Assembly: GCF_001039355.2 (NCBI RefSeq)
Contig: NW_019775857.1
Span: 1,415,927-1,451,833, forward strand
Direction: 5' to 3'
Length of the DNA stretch: 35,907 nucleotides
From: Lingula anatina
Taxonomy: Eukaryota > Brachiopoda > Lingulata > Lingulida > Lingulidae
The notes below the pieces were generated by a model. The model was not told the DNA's origin and searched no databases. It saw only the letters and a program-made list of their open reading frames with translations. Below are positions 1 through 9,733 of the stretch, one piece after another; position 1 is the first letter of the stretch; every line of letters starts with the position of its first letter. Position numbers and translations under genes: made by a program.

Positions 1-1277
1 AACGAAGAGATGGTTCAATTCCATACAATCCCCTACAAGCTCTATTTCTCTCTTCATGGTGTGATTTGTAGTTGTTTTTCTATGCATGAAGCTTAACAAG
101 TTGGTGATCACTTCTTTTCTAGCACAAGTTACTGCTCAGCTTGGTCTTTTGGGAATTAATGCTGAGAACAGTGGGTGATAGCAGTCTGCTTTGCAGACAT
201 CATTGAATATGTTTAAATTATACATTACATATTATTACCATTTTCATAAAGAAATATTTAAGTTGATTATTTGTTAGCAGAATTTTGCATTAATATATTA
301 TTGTGTAAATATTCTTACATATTAGATAGCATTTTGCATTATTAAATTATTCATATCTATGTTGTTTTTATGTCATTACCATGTTGTCTTTTCTTTGCAT
401 CTAGGTACTTATATCACATGCCAATTTAATGACTTAGATTCAGCACACTGCCAGTTAAAATTTGATATTGAATCTAGTGCATTTATTAAATTACCCATTA
501 ACATGTAGTTCAAAATATAGCAAGCTAGGAGCATAGTTATAAAAAGGGTCTTGTTTATCTTTTTTTTTTTTTTCACTAGCTTCAAAAACTTATCAGATAA
601 TGCTTTCTTTGCCAATTTAGAAATTATTTTAATGAACAAATCATGCCATCCAGCTTTTTATGTAAAGGGTTTGTATAATTCTGTTAAATGCAATCATTTT
701 TAAGTTGTTTTGTACATAAGTTTGGCTTTAGAAGTATTTAAAAAATCGTCTTTAGGTTCATGACTAAAAATTTATGTTTAAGTTCACTTAGAAGTGAATT
801 GATATGTGAAACATTGTTACAGTTATCTTTTCTTATAAACATGACATTCATATAATACAGTGTGTTATACATGTGATGCAGGAATTTGAAATGAGATGAT
901 TTTTTATAACTGAAAACAAAGACCTGATATAATATGCTATTTGCATGTTTTATTATATAAGAATAGTCTATATATTTATGAGGAGTTTAGTTTAGACATT
1001 ACTTCAAGAATTACTATGACTTTCCTTAGTGCTGCGTGGCACACAAATTGTCACTGTAGAACAGGTGCTTCATTTGTTAGCAAGTTTTAGTCATTAATTA
1101 ATGGTTTAGCTACCTACGGGGTTTTGACAGTACTAAAACGGTTAAGGCATGTTTGAATCATGCAAGTTGCTGGATGTTAACCTTTTTGTTAGGGACAAAA
1201 ATAACACAAAAAGCTATGAATTGGATGTTGTACTGGCAGTTGTGCTGAATTCACCTTGATTCTTCCCTCCTCAATAG
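1..1277 (+). other. Upstream DAZAP1 intron, no gene seen
   Basis: AT-rich sequence that ends in a pyrimidine-rich stretch and an AG at 1276-1277, directly before the first recognisable exon. That exon begins inside RRM2, so this stretch is best read as the preceding intron of the DAZAP1-like gene; RRM1 and the start codon lie outside the window. I found no exon-like open frame and no tRNA or rRNA signature in it. A short perfect hairpin (GTCTGC-TTT-GCAGAC) near position 185 is probably chance. Confidence 0.6.
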
Positions 1278-4200
1278 GCTTTGGATTTTTGACGTTTGAC
1301 AATGAAGGCAGCGTAGAACAAGTCGCTTCCATGCGATATTTCCAAATGAATGGCAAACAGGTTTAGTTATTACTTTATTAGTTTTCTGAAACAGAAATAC
1401 CTTATTATCAGCATCTTACTTGTAATTTTACAAAGTATGCAGGATGCATACTTAATAATGCTGAAAATAAGTGTATTTGATGGCAAAATGTTGCAACCTC
1501 TGCCTATCCAATTTGGCATGAGTTTGTAACAATGCCTTTATCAAAAAACAAACAAACAAAAAAAAAAACGTGTCTTGTTTGAATATCTAAAATTTTATCA
1601 TTTCAAAGTACTGAACAGAAAGTTCGGGTCATTCGGCATTATGTATAAGATTTTCACATTGGCAAGAGGCTCAACAACTTGTAAGCTGCGTATATTTTTG
1701 TTGGATTCGTGTTTTAAGAAAGACAAACCAGACATGTTAGTGAAGAGTTGGTTCATTTTGGTGATTTTGTTAGTTGCTCAAGTAAGTATGTTGACAAACA
1801 CATGCTACATACAAGTTAAACTTGGAAGAAAGATAATTTCCAGTGCATTATCTAGATAATTGGTAACATTTCACTCACAAGAAACAAAAGTAGTTTGTAG
1901 TTTGTTTGTAGCATGTGTTGATGTTTTTTTTTAGATTGACTTTGGCATTTGGTAGCACAAAAAATATATAAATGATTATGATTATTAAGAAATGGCAAAA
2001 TCCATGCCTTTAAAGGGCCAATCTGCTTACTGCTTGCCAAGTGCTGGAGCCAAAAAGTTAAAAAGAAACAGTTAACAAAGCTCAATTAAAAGTTACCAAG
2101 TTTATTTATTAAATAGATGGTAAGCATTTAATATCAACATTAAGGTACTAGTTGTAGAATTATTATTTAATGTAACATATATCATTAGTAACATATTATC
2201 AGTAACATTTTAAGTCAGGCCAATAAGATACTCTTTAAAGGTTTTATCAACAATTAGAACAATTAAAAAAAACAAACAAAGACATAATTGTTTAAATGCT
2301 CAAATTCAAAGGCTGTAATTTCCAAACCTTGACAAAACCAATATATCTGGAAAAAAAATGACTTAACGATACCTTTGAAATTGGGCTTGAAATGAGAGCT
2401 TGGTTTGGCTGACCTTCTCCTTTTCTTTATTAGGTGGAGTGTAAAAAAGCTGAGCCTCAGCACAAACAGGGAGGAGGCGGAGGTGGTGGCGGTGGTGGCG
2501 GACCGGGAGGAAGAGGAGGACCAAGATGGGATGGCCCACCAGGACCACCTGGTGGCTTCATGGGTGGTCCACCAGGACCTCGCCCACCATTCCCCCCTGG
2601 ACCAGGATATCAGCAAGGCCCAGGGTTCCCTCCACAGGGGCCATATGGTGGCCCAGGACCATGGGGACATGGTCCTGGACCTGGACCAGGTGAGATGCAC
2701 ATATACATTTTACTTCCAAAATTTCCTAATATTATATATTCATTTTTATATATTTGAAGTGTAGTATGTATACAGTGATGAAATTCTTTGTTACTTTTGT
2801 GTTATTTAGATGACAGATGGGGACCACCACGCCCACCAGGTCCAGGGGGCCCTGGAGGTCCCCCACCCCCAGGGGGTCCACCTGGAGGTCCCCCAGGGCC
2901 TCCTCCAGGCGCAGGAGGCCCTCCAGGACCAGCTCCAGGCCCCGGAGGACCAGGTCCACAACCTCCACAACCAGGCCCAGCACCTGCAGTACCACCACAG
3001 CAGCCATCATATGATTATTACTCTACCCCGTCAGCACCCCCAGCAGCAGGTGCCCCACCAGCAGCCCAGTCTTACTATGGAGCTCCACAGGGAGCTCCTG
3101 CTCCAGCAGCAGGTACATGCTTTACTACTACCGCACCAACAGGCACACAGCAGCATAAAAAGCTCTGTGTTAGTTTGGGTGCCTTCTCTGCCTTCTGCTT
3201 GCTTATATTTGGGACTTCCTTCTTTGCTTAAGAGGGAGATACGTTAATGAGTATCCATGTAACAACAAATGGCTTAGATTAAGTGCCTAGTAATCATGAT
3301 TTTATGAAAAAATGTGTATTTATTTTAAAAATGGTGTGATTATACATTTGATAATTGTTGTAAAGGAAAAGCTAGCTTGTTTGTTGCTTGTCCTTCCTCC
3401 AGGCTATGGTGCTCCTCCTGCAGCTGCTCCTGCCAACAATGGCTGGGTGGCCCAGACCCCGGCTACCCAGGGCTACAGTGCCTACTCTCAGCCTGCTGCT
3501 GTCCAGCAACCTGCAGCTTACGGTCAGCCACCAGCACAGCAAGCCTATGGTAAGTAGGGGGTATACAAGTCACTATAAGTGATTGATTAGGTTTTGAGTG
3601 TGTACTTAATTTTCGTTTTGAATGCATCAAATGACTTGCATCACATTTCCATATTTTATGCCATTTGCCAAATGTATGGGCAACAGTGATTAATTGTATC
3701 AACCCCATTCTGCATACTGAATAGCAATGCTGTAGGTGGCTTTGGTAATAGTTGTAGACTTATGACTTTTGTCACTTGCACAGGAGCTCCTGCCAGTGCC
3801 CCTACTGCCCAGGCCAGTTCCTATGCTGGATACAACTACAGTGCACAGCCAGCACAGCCAGCAGCAGGGGATCCATATGCTGCACCACAGGCAACTACAC
3901 AGGGTAGGGGCCTTGACCAATGTTATTTTGTATAATAGTAAAATTGTTTTAAAAAAATTGGGGGGGGGGGGTGCTGTTATTGTGGTCATTATAAGTATTA
4001 ATTTTCCTCAACCATTTCAAAATGACAGATAGAAAATCTGTGTAATAGTTTTAAAAGACAACTGTGTTGTTTAACGTATACAAAGATTGAGAACCTGCTT
4101 GCAACTTTTTATTTTGATGTGACTTAGTGCTAACATTTCCCCCCAAATTTATTGTGATTGGACTTTTGTTTTCTGCATTTTAGCTTATGTTGCACAGCCC

Positions 4201-5158
4201 ACAGCAACAGGCACTCCATCTACAGCTCCAGCAGCTGACTATACCTATGGTAAGTTTGTTTATTCTGGTATTCTGCTTTCTTCAAAAATTAATTAAGGTG
4301 ACAACAGGTTGTATTAATGGCTGCCTGAGTGACTTAATATATTGATTGCAAATGAAACCATCTTGGTGAAAGAAGGACAAATGAGATGTTTGTTCAATGT
4401 TCTATGTGTAGGAGCCTATCCTCAAGAAGCCAGTGCCTATGGTCCCACCAGGACGTACAGTGGTTCAGACAGTCAGCCAGCAGCTACTCCATCATATGGC
4501 GCTACACCCAACACAGGATATGCTGCAGCACCAGCAGGTATTGCCTTATAATAAGTCAGCTACAGATTGAAGGCACGGGCCGTCAGACTTGGGGAAAAAA
4601 AGCTTTGTATATGTAATAGAATGAAGTAAACATATAAATATCAAAGAATTATGCATATGTGTGTTGTGTGCAAAAAATATGTATCACAACTAGTGTAGTA
4701 ATAGAATTGCTGTTTTTTTTTTTTTTTTTTTATCAAACAGAGGCAAATGATAGAACAAGTAAAAAATTTTGTGGTGTATTACATTTCCTTACTCTTAGTT
4801 TCCACATTTTAGTAGTCTTAACCCAGCATAATAGTATCACATGTCATCTGCAACTGCAAGGCACCATGCATTGTGCTTTTTGGACATCACAGCGGTTCAA
4901 TTACAGTGATTTTTTTTTTTTAATATATTCATTTTTATGAAATGCCAATTATTAAATGCCTTATTTAACCATTACTCTCACCACTCATCATTTCCAGCAG
5001 GATACGATGCTAGCTATGGCACGGCTCCTCCAGCTAACCCTGCTTATGGTGGTCAAGGGGATGCCCCAGCTCCAGCAGGAGGATATATGGCTGCTCAGTC
5101 TGGGTTTGGTAGAGGATCAGCATCAACAACACGCGGGTATCACCCCTATGGTCGCTAA
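1278..5158 (+). CDS. DAZAP1: DAZAP1-like hnRNP, 3' part (8 exons, 5' end outside window)
   Basis: Nuclear/cytoplasmic RNA-binding protein of the DAZAP1/Hrb27C group; the vertebrate family acts in splicing and mRNA translation. Exons: 1278-1360, 2434-2689, 2810-3112, 3403-3549, 3784-3903, 4184-4249, 4412-4537, 4998-5158, all with GT-AG borders and one continuous frame, giving about 420 residues after the split first Gly codon. The first exon is the end of RRM2: the RNP1 core GFGFLTF, then a helix ending NGKQ and continuing VECKKAEP, as in DAZAP1 and Musashi. The rest is low complexity: an 11-Gly run, collagen-like Gly/Pro-Pro repeats, then an Ala/Gln/Tyr-rich prion-like tail. The C-terminus GFGRGSASTTRGYHPYGR closely resembles the vertebrate DAZAP1 end and is the main reason for the name. 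The tail is longer than the roughly 215 residues after RRM2 in human DAZAP1. The start is not in the window. Its last exon occurs again at 7537-7697. Confidence 0.85.
4996..5001 (+). promoter_or_regulatory. NAGNAG tandem splice acceptor of last DAZAP1 exon
   Basis: The intron ends in CCAGCAG, giving two adjacent AG acceptors (4997 and 5000). Use of the first starts the exon at 4998 and encodes an extra Ala (Ala-Gly-Tyr-Asp); use of the second starts at 5001 and encodes Gly-Tyr-Asp. Both keep the frame because the incoming phase is 1 with G as the carried base. The same CAGCAG is present in the second copy (7534-7539). Confidence 0.6.
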
Positions 5159-5204
5159 GTGGAACAAACCAGGAGGAATGACTTTATTTTTGTATGCTTT
5201 TATT

Positions 5205-5212
5205 TGTAAATA
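5205..5212 (+). promoter_or_regulatory. Possible Pumilio (PUF) site in DAZAP1 3'UTR
   Basis: TGTAAATA matches the Pumilio recognition octamer UGUANAUA, 47 bases after the stop codon. It is unchanged in the second copy at 7744-7751. An octamer in AT-rich UTR can occur by chance, so this is a suggestion only. Confidence 0.3.
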
Positions 5213-5611
5213 TGTGTAGTATTAAAGTGGACATTGCTCATGCGTGTATTTTGAGGTTTGGAGACCAGTGATGGCAGCACTGAAGAAGATGCAATACTGT
5301 TGTAAAGCCATGTTGTTGAATGCCACCATTGGGTGAAATGTACATGTTTTTATTAGGATATTTTATCAGAGATATTGTGCAAAACTTGAACATGAATTCC
5401 TCGCCAGCAAATTCTTTGCAGATTGCTGACAAATCCACAGTAGCTATAGATTTTCACTCTTTTTTTTAAGTAGAAAAAGACTTTTGTAAGATTGATTGCT
5501 ATGAGAATTTGCAGAATTCTATCAGTGACCAAATTTCAAGCTCATCTCATTGTTCTTATTGTTTTAAAGGTAACGGAACTGATATTGGAATTGTTTGACC
5601 TTTTAAGATTT

Positions 5612-5617
5612 AATAAA
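5612..5617 (+). terminator. DAZAP1 polyadenylation signal
   Basis: AATAAA about 450 bases after the stop codon at 5156-5158, the first canonical hexamer in the 3'UTR. The equivalent in the second copy is at 8149-8154. A TTTATT (AATAAA on the minus strand) lies only 40 bases further on at 5657-5662, so DAZAP1 and convergent gene A may end within the same few dozen bases. Confidence 0.55.
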
Positions 5618-5967
5618 CCCAACAAGTAGACAAACAAAAATATTTGCTCAATTGGTTTTATTCATATAACATAATATCGTCTAGATAATCAAGTTTAAAT
5701 ACTGTAATCGTACTACTAATCTCACGAATGCCTTAGGCGAGATGCTGCTTGTTGACCCTTTGTATAATCTCATGTCTTGAATAGCAAGCCTTTTGTGATC
5801 CTGTAAGGTCTAAGTCATCCTTATGAAAATTTTAATCAACGTGTATTTATCAGTCCCCTTATGACGCAGGTAATTCCTTGTACAAACAACACTGGGGAAC
5901 ATCTTCGGCATCTCGGGCGAGGTAAGATGCGTCCTTGGACTAAACGCTCCGCTCGGTTCATCTGATA

Positions 5968-5973
5968 TTTATT
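5968..5973 (-). terminator. Candidate polyadenylation signal of gene A copy 1
   Basis: TTTATT on the plus strand (AATAAA on the minus strand), about 220 bases beyond the gene A stop codon. It is kept in copy 2 at 8505-8510, although flanking bases there have diverged. A further candidate is at 5657-5662. Confidence 0.35.
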
Positions 5974-6191
5974 GGAAAATGTCAACCCGTGTGCTCAATT
6001 TGATATAATAACCTTTGACCCCGTGCTATTTTCGTGATGTATTGGAAACAAACTTTGTTAGTCAATCTGTATTGATTTCGGAATATAAAAAATTAGGTAT
6101 GTTAGAAAAATCTTCAACAAAAACATTGTTTGAACTATACAAGAAGGGGAAGGATGGAGCAAACTACTCCAACGTAAATATCTAAACATTT

Positions 6192-7193
6192 TCAGTTGGT
6201 TCCGCCTGGACTGGGAAACCTAAGATAACGACAGTTTTTCAGTTCCGCTACATCAAACACTGGTTGGTCAATCACATCCTCTGGTGTCTGTCCCCCGTCG
6301 GGACTTTTTTGGAGAACGCTGTCTCTGAAGTAACGTTCTTGGTATGACTTGATAAGGTTCACGTGGGCTTCAGAGGCGTTTTGTAAATTAAATCTGGGAC
6401 CGCGGACCGGTATGGATTGCTTTCTGTGTGTATCTGTGTCTGGACTCGTGGACGTAGCTCTGTAGATTTCTGCAGTAATTATATGGGATGGCGATCTGTT
6501 TTCACGAGGCGATTCCTTGTTTATTTTGCAGTTTCCTATTTCGCACGTTGGTAGGGTACGGTTGCAAACTTCACCCGTTAAAACTACTGGTGATGTGGGA
6601 GAATTTGGCGATTTTTGCTGTCCAGTATCCTCGGCGTCTGTCTCGACGATGACAGGTAGTTCTAACTTGGCGCTTCGAACGCGGTCTGCCACGTTCAACG
6701 GAGGGAGACGGTCTCTGCCTGTACTGTATCCGGGCACTGAATGGCTTTTTACGCGAAAAAATAACTTTGGCAGAACTGTGTGTCGTTTATCAGGACAAAT
6801 TTCCACGTTCTTCTCAACAGATATTTCTTCCTCCCGGTTTTCGCTGAGTTTTGTAGTCGTGCGTGTCGTTTTCAACACTGAATTGTATGAGACTCGTGTT
6901 TTAGTGTATATTGAAGTACTTGGCGCTCGCGTAATATCAAGTAATGAATTCGAATGTTTCTTCTCAATCTCCTTCAATCTCTGTGAGTAAGTGAGTATTG
7001 ACTGCTCCAGAGCCTTCTGAGTCGAATTGATCTTTTGTATATTCTGGTTTAAATCGTGCTTATAAAGTTCAATCTGTCTTCGGTACTCCGCGTTTGTGTT
7101 AGCATACTTATGTGATGCCAGTTTTCCTATTTCACTTTGCAGTCCCGCTGCGGCTGGATAGGTGTTTGCCAGGAGTTTTTTCCTCGGCCACAT
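6192..7193 (-). CDS. Orphan gene A, copy 1 (333 aa, coiled-coil N-terminus, LTYSQRL signature)
   Basis: Single-exon frame of 333 codons, ATG at 7191-7193 and TGA at 6192-6194; I do not recognise the protein. No signal peptide or membrane segment is visible. Residues 30-80 are charged, heptad-like and probably helical or coiled coil (EYRRQIELYKHDL...). They end in the signature SILTYSQRLKEI at residues 65-76, which orphan genes B and C share. The rest is Ser/Thr/Pro-rich and looks disordered apart from the last 65 residues, which contain an aromatic, better-ordered stretch (SYQERYFRDSVLQ; DVAELKNCRYLRF). A second copy at 8732-9733 differs by about nine bases but only two residues (V101A, G220R), which supports real coding. 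It converges on DAZAP1. The gene is real with fair confidence; the function is unknown. Confidence 0.7.
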   Translation of the reverse strand: MWPRKKLLANTYPAAAGLQSEIGKLASHKYANTNAEYRRQIELYKHDLNQNIQKINSTQKALEQSILTYSQRLKEIEKKHSNSLLDITRAPSTSIYTKTRVSYNSVLKTTRTTTKLSENREEEISVEKNVEICPDKRHTVLPKLFFRVKSHSVPGYSTGRDRLPPLNVADRVRSAKLELPVIVETDAEDTGQQKSPNSPTSPVVLTGEVCNRTLPTCEIGNCKINKESPRENRSPSHIITAEIYRATSTSPDTDTHRKQSIPVRGPRFNLQNASEAHVNLIKSYQERYFRDSVLQKSPDGGQTPEDVIDQPVFDVAELKNCRYLRFPSPGGTN

Positions 7194-7247
7194 GTTCTCC
7201 TTTTGTTGTTAACGCGATGACCGATTTATATGTGCGTTCATCGGCTA

Positions 7248-7248
7248 N
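7248..7248. other. Single-N sequence join
   Basis: One N lies exactly between the two copies of the 2.54-kb block: copy 1 ends with CGGCTA and copy 2 begins with G plus a T homopolymer. An end of one contig at a homopolymer is a typical assembly break. The same arrangement recurs at 30256. Confidence 0.9.
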
Positions 7249-7536
7249 GTTTTTTTTTTTTTTTTTTACTCAAACAGAGGCAAATGATAGAACAAGTAAA
7301 AAATTTTGTGGTGTATTACATTTCCTTACTCTTAGTTTCCACATTTTAGTAGTCTTAACCCAGCATAATAGTATCACATGTCATCTGCAACTGCAAGGCA
7401 CCATGCATTGTGCTTTTTGGACATCACAGCGGTTCAATTACAGTGATTTTTTTAAATTTTAATATATTCATTTTTATGAAATGCCAATTATTAAATGCCT
7501 TATTTAACCATTACTCTCACCACTCACCATTTCCAG

Positions 7537-7697
7537 CAGGATACGATGCTAGCTATGGCACGGCTCCTCCAGCTAACCCTGCTTATGGTGGTCAAGGGGA
7601 TGCCCCAGCTCCAGCAGGAGGATATATGGCTGCTCAGTCTGGGTTTGGTAGAGGATCAGCATCAACAACACGCGGGTATCACCCCTATGGTCGCTAA
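7537..7697 (+). pseudogene. DAZAP1: Second copy of DAZAP1 terminal exon
   Basis: Identical in translation to exon 4998-5158: begins after the same CAGCAG acceptor (alternative start 7540), ends GYHPYGR and a TAA at 7695-7697, and is followed by the same 3'UTR and AATAAA. There is no preceding exon of its own in this copy. If the duplication is real it could serve as an alternative last exon with the same protein outcome; more likely it is the other allele of the same exon. Confidence 0.75.
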
Positions 7698-8731
7698 GTG
7701 GAACAAACCAGGAGGAATGACTTTATTTTTGTATGCTTTTATTTGTAAATATGTGTAGTATTAAAGTGGACATTGCTCATGCGTGTATTTTGAGGTTTGG
7801 AGACCAGTGATGGCAGCACTGAAGAAGATGCAATACTGTTGTAAAGCCATGTTGTTGAATTCCACCATTGGGTGAAATGTACATGTTTTTATTGGGATAT
7901 TTTATCAGAGATATTGTGCAAAACATGAACATGAATTCCTTGCAGCAAATTCTTTGCAGATTGCTGACAAATCCACAGTAGCTATAGATTTTCACTCTTT
8001 TTTTAAGTAGAAAAAGACTTTTGTAAGATTGATTGCTATGAGAATTTGCAGAATTCTATCAGTGACCAAATTTCAAGCTCATCTCATTGTTCTTATTGTT
8101 TTAAAGGTAACGGAACTGATATTGAAATTGTTTGACCTTTTAAGATTTAATAAACCCAACAAGTAGACAAACAAAAATATTTGCTCAATTGGTTTTATTC
8201 ATATAACATAATATCGTCTAGATAATCAAGTTTAAATACTGTAATCGTACTACTAATCTCACGAATGCCTTAGGCGAGATGCTGCTTGTTGACCCTTTGT
8301 ATAATCTCATGTCTTGAATAGCAAGCCTTTTGTGATCCTGTAAGGTCTAAGTCATCCTTATGAAAATTTTAATCAACGTGTATTTATCAGTCCCCTTATG
8401 ACGCAGGTAATTCCTTGTACAAACAACACTGTAGAACATCTTCGGCATCTCGGGCGAGGTAAGATGTGTCTTTGGACTAAACGCACTGCTCAGTTCATCT
8501 GATATTTATTGGAAAATGTCAACCTGTTTGTTCAATTTGATGTAATTCTGACCTTTGACCCCGTGCTATTTTCATGATGTATTGAAAACAAACTGTTAGT
8601 CAATCTGTGTTGATTTCGGAATATAAAAAAATAGGTATGTTAGAAAAATCTTCAGCAAAAACATTTGAACTATTTAAGAATTGAAAGGATTGAGCAAACT
8701 ACTCCAACTAGACGTAAATATCTAAATATTT

Positions 8732-9733
8732 TCAGTTGGTTCCACCTGGACTGGGAAACCTAAGATAACGACAGTTTTTCAGTTCCGCTACATCAAACAC
8801 TGGTTGGTCAATCACATCCTCTGGTGTCTGTCCCCCGTCGGGACTTTTTTGGAGAACGCTGTCTCTGAAGTAACGTTCTTGGTATGACTTGATAAGGTTC
8901 ACGTGGGCTTCAGAGGCGTTTTGTAAATTAAATCTGGGACCGCGGACCGGTATGGATTGCTTTCTGTGCGTATCTGTGTCTGGACTCGTGGACGTAGCTC
9001 TGTAGATTTCTGCAGTAATTATATGGGATGGCGATCTGTTTTCACGAGGCGATTCCTTGTTTATTTTGCAGTTTCTTATTTCGCACGTTGGTAGGGTACG
9101 GTTGCAAACTTCACCCGTTAAAACTACTGGTGATGTGGGAGAATTTGGCGATTTTTGCTGTCCAGTATCCTCGGCGTCTGTCTCGACGATGACAGGTAGT
9201 TCTAACTTTGCGCTTCGAACGCGGTCTGCCACGTTCAACGGAGGGAGACGGTCTCTGCCTGTACTGTATCCGGGCACTGAATGGCTTTTTACGCGAAAAA
9301 ATAACTTTGGCAGAACTGTGTGTCGTTTATCAGGACAAATTTCCACGTTCTTCTCAACAGATATTTCTTCCTCCCGGTTTTCGCTGAGTTTTGTAGTCGT
9401 GCGTGTCGTTTTCAACACTGAATTGTATGAGGCTCGTGTTTTAGTGTATATTGAAGTACTTGGCGCCCGCGTAATATCAAGTAATGAATTCGAATGTTTC
9501 TTTTCAATCTCCTTCAATCTCTGTGAGTAAGTGAGTATTGACTGCTCCAGAGCCTTCTGAGTCGAATTGATCTTTTGTATATTCTGGTTTAAATCGTGCT
9601 TATAAAGTTCAATCTGTCTTCGGTACTCAGCGTTTGTGTTAGCATACTTATGTGATGCCAGTTTTCCTATTTCACTTTGCAGTCCCGCTGCGGCTGGATA
9701 GGTGTTTGCGAGGAGTTTTTTCCTCGGCCACAT
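8732..9733 (-). CDS. Orphan gene A, copy 2 (333 aa)
   Basis: Same intact 333-codon frame as at 6192-7193, same start and stop, with the signature SILTYSQRLKEI encoded at 9506-9541. Relative to copy 1 it has Ala at residue 101 instead of Val and Arg at 220 instead of Gly; the other base differences I found in the frame are silent. This copy has its natural upstream flank (9734 onwards) in the window, whereas copy 1 is cut 55 bases above its ATG by the join. Probably the other allele of one gene; as a true paralog it would be a very recent one. The function is unknown. Confidence 0.65.
   Translation of the reverse strand: MWPRKKLLANTYPAAAGLQSEIGKLASHKYANTNAEYRRQIELYKHDLNQNIQKINSTQKALEQSILTYSQRLKEIEKKHSNSLLDITRAPSTSIYTKTRASYNSVLKTTRTTTKLSENREEEISVEKNVEICPDKRHTVLPKLFFRVKSHSVPGYSTGRDRLPPLNVADRVRSAKLELPVIVETDAEDTGQQKSPNSPTSPVVLTGEVCNRTLPTCEIRNCKINKESPRENRSPSHIITAEIYRATSTSPDTDTHRKQSIPVRGPRFNLQNASEAHVNLIKSYQERYFRDSVLQKSPDGGQTPEDVIDQPVFDVAELKNCRYLRFPSPGGTN

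Larger units (their letters stand above)
4712..7247. repeat. Tandem block 1, copy 1 (about 2.54 kb)
   Basis: Runs from a G followed by 19 T in the last DAZAP1 intron to GTGCGTTCATCGGC in the gene A 5' flank; the last shared base is 7245. It matches 7249-9785 with an offset of 2537-2540. It carries the last DAZAP1 exon, the 3'UTR and all of gene A. Coding parts are about 99% identical by eye; the region 5920-6180 is clearly more diverged, with indels. It stops next to a single N at 7248. Confidence 0.9.

Noticed and set aside
2263-2700. 145-codon minus-strand open frame opposite DAZAP1
   Set aside because: It is the antisense of the Gly/Pro-repeat exon; GC-rich repeats keep several frames open. 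The Trp/Ser-rich translation has no sense as a protein, while the plus strand matches DAZAP1 with splice sites.
3113-3234. Read-through of DAZAP1 exon 2810-3112 into the intron, giving a hydrophobic alternative C-terminus
   Set aside because: The exon ends at a good GTACAT donor, and the next exon fits in phase. The open extension is short and has no poly(A) signal close by; intron retention would be needed.
2810-3247. Alternative plus-strand frames through the Pro-rich exon
   Set aside because: They are frame-shifted readings of the same repeats; the phase-consistent frame across all exons is the DAZAP1 one.
6517-6990. 157-codon plus-strand frame opposite gene A (also 9057-9530)
   Set aside because: Shadow of gene A. 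Both strands are equally open in the two near-identical copies, but the minus frame is longer, carries the shared signature and has the near-silent substitution pattern.
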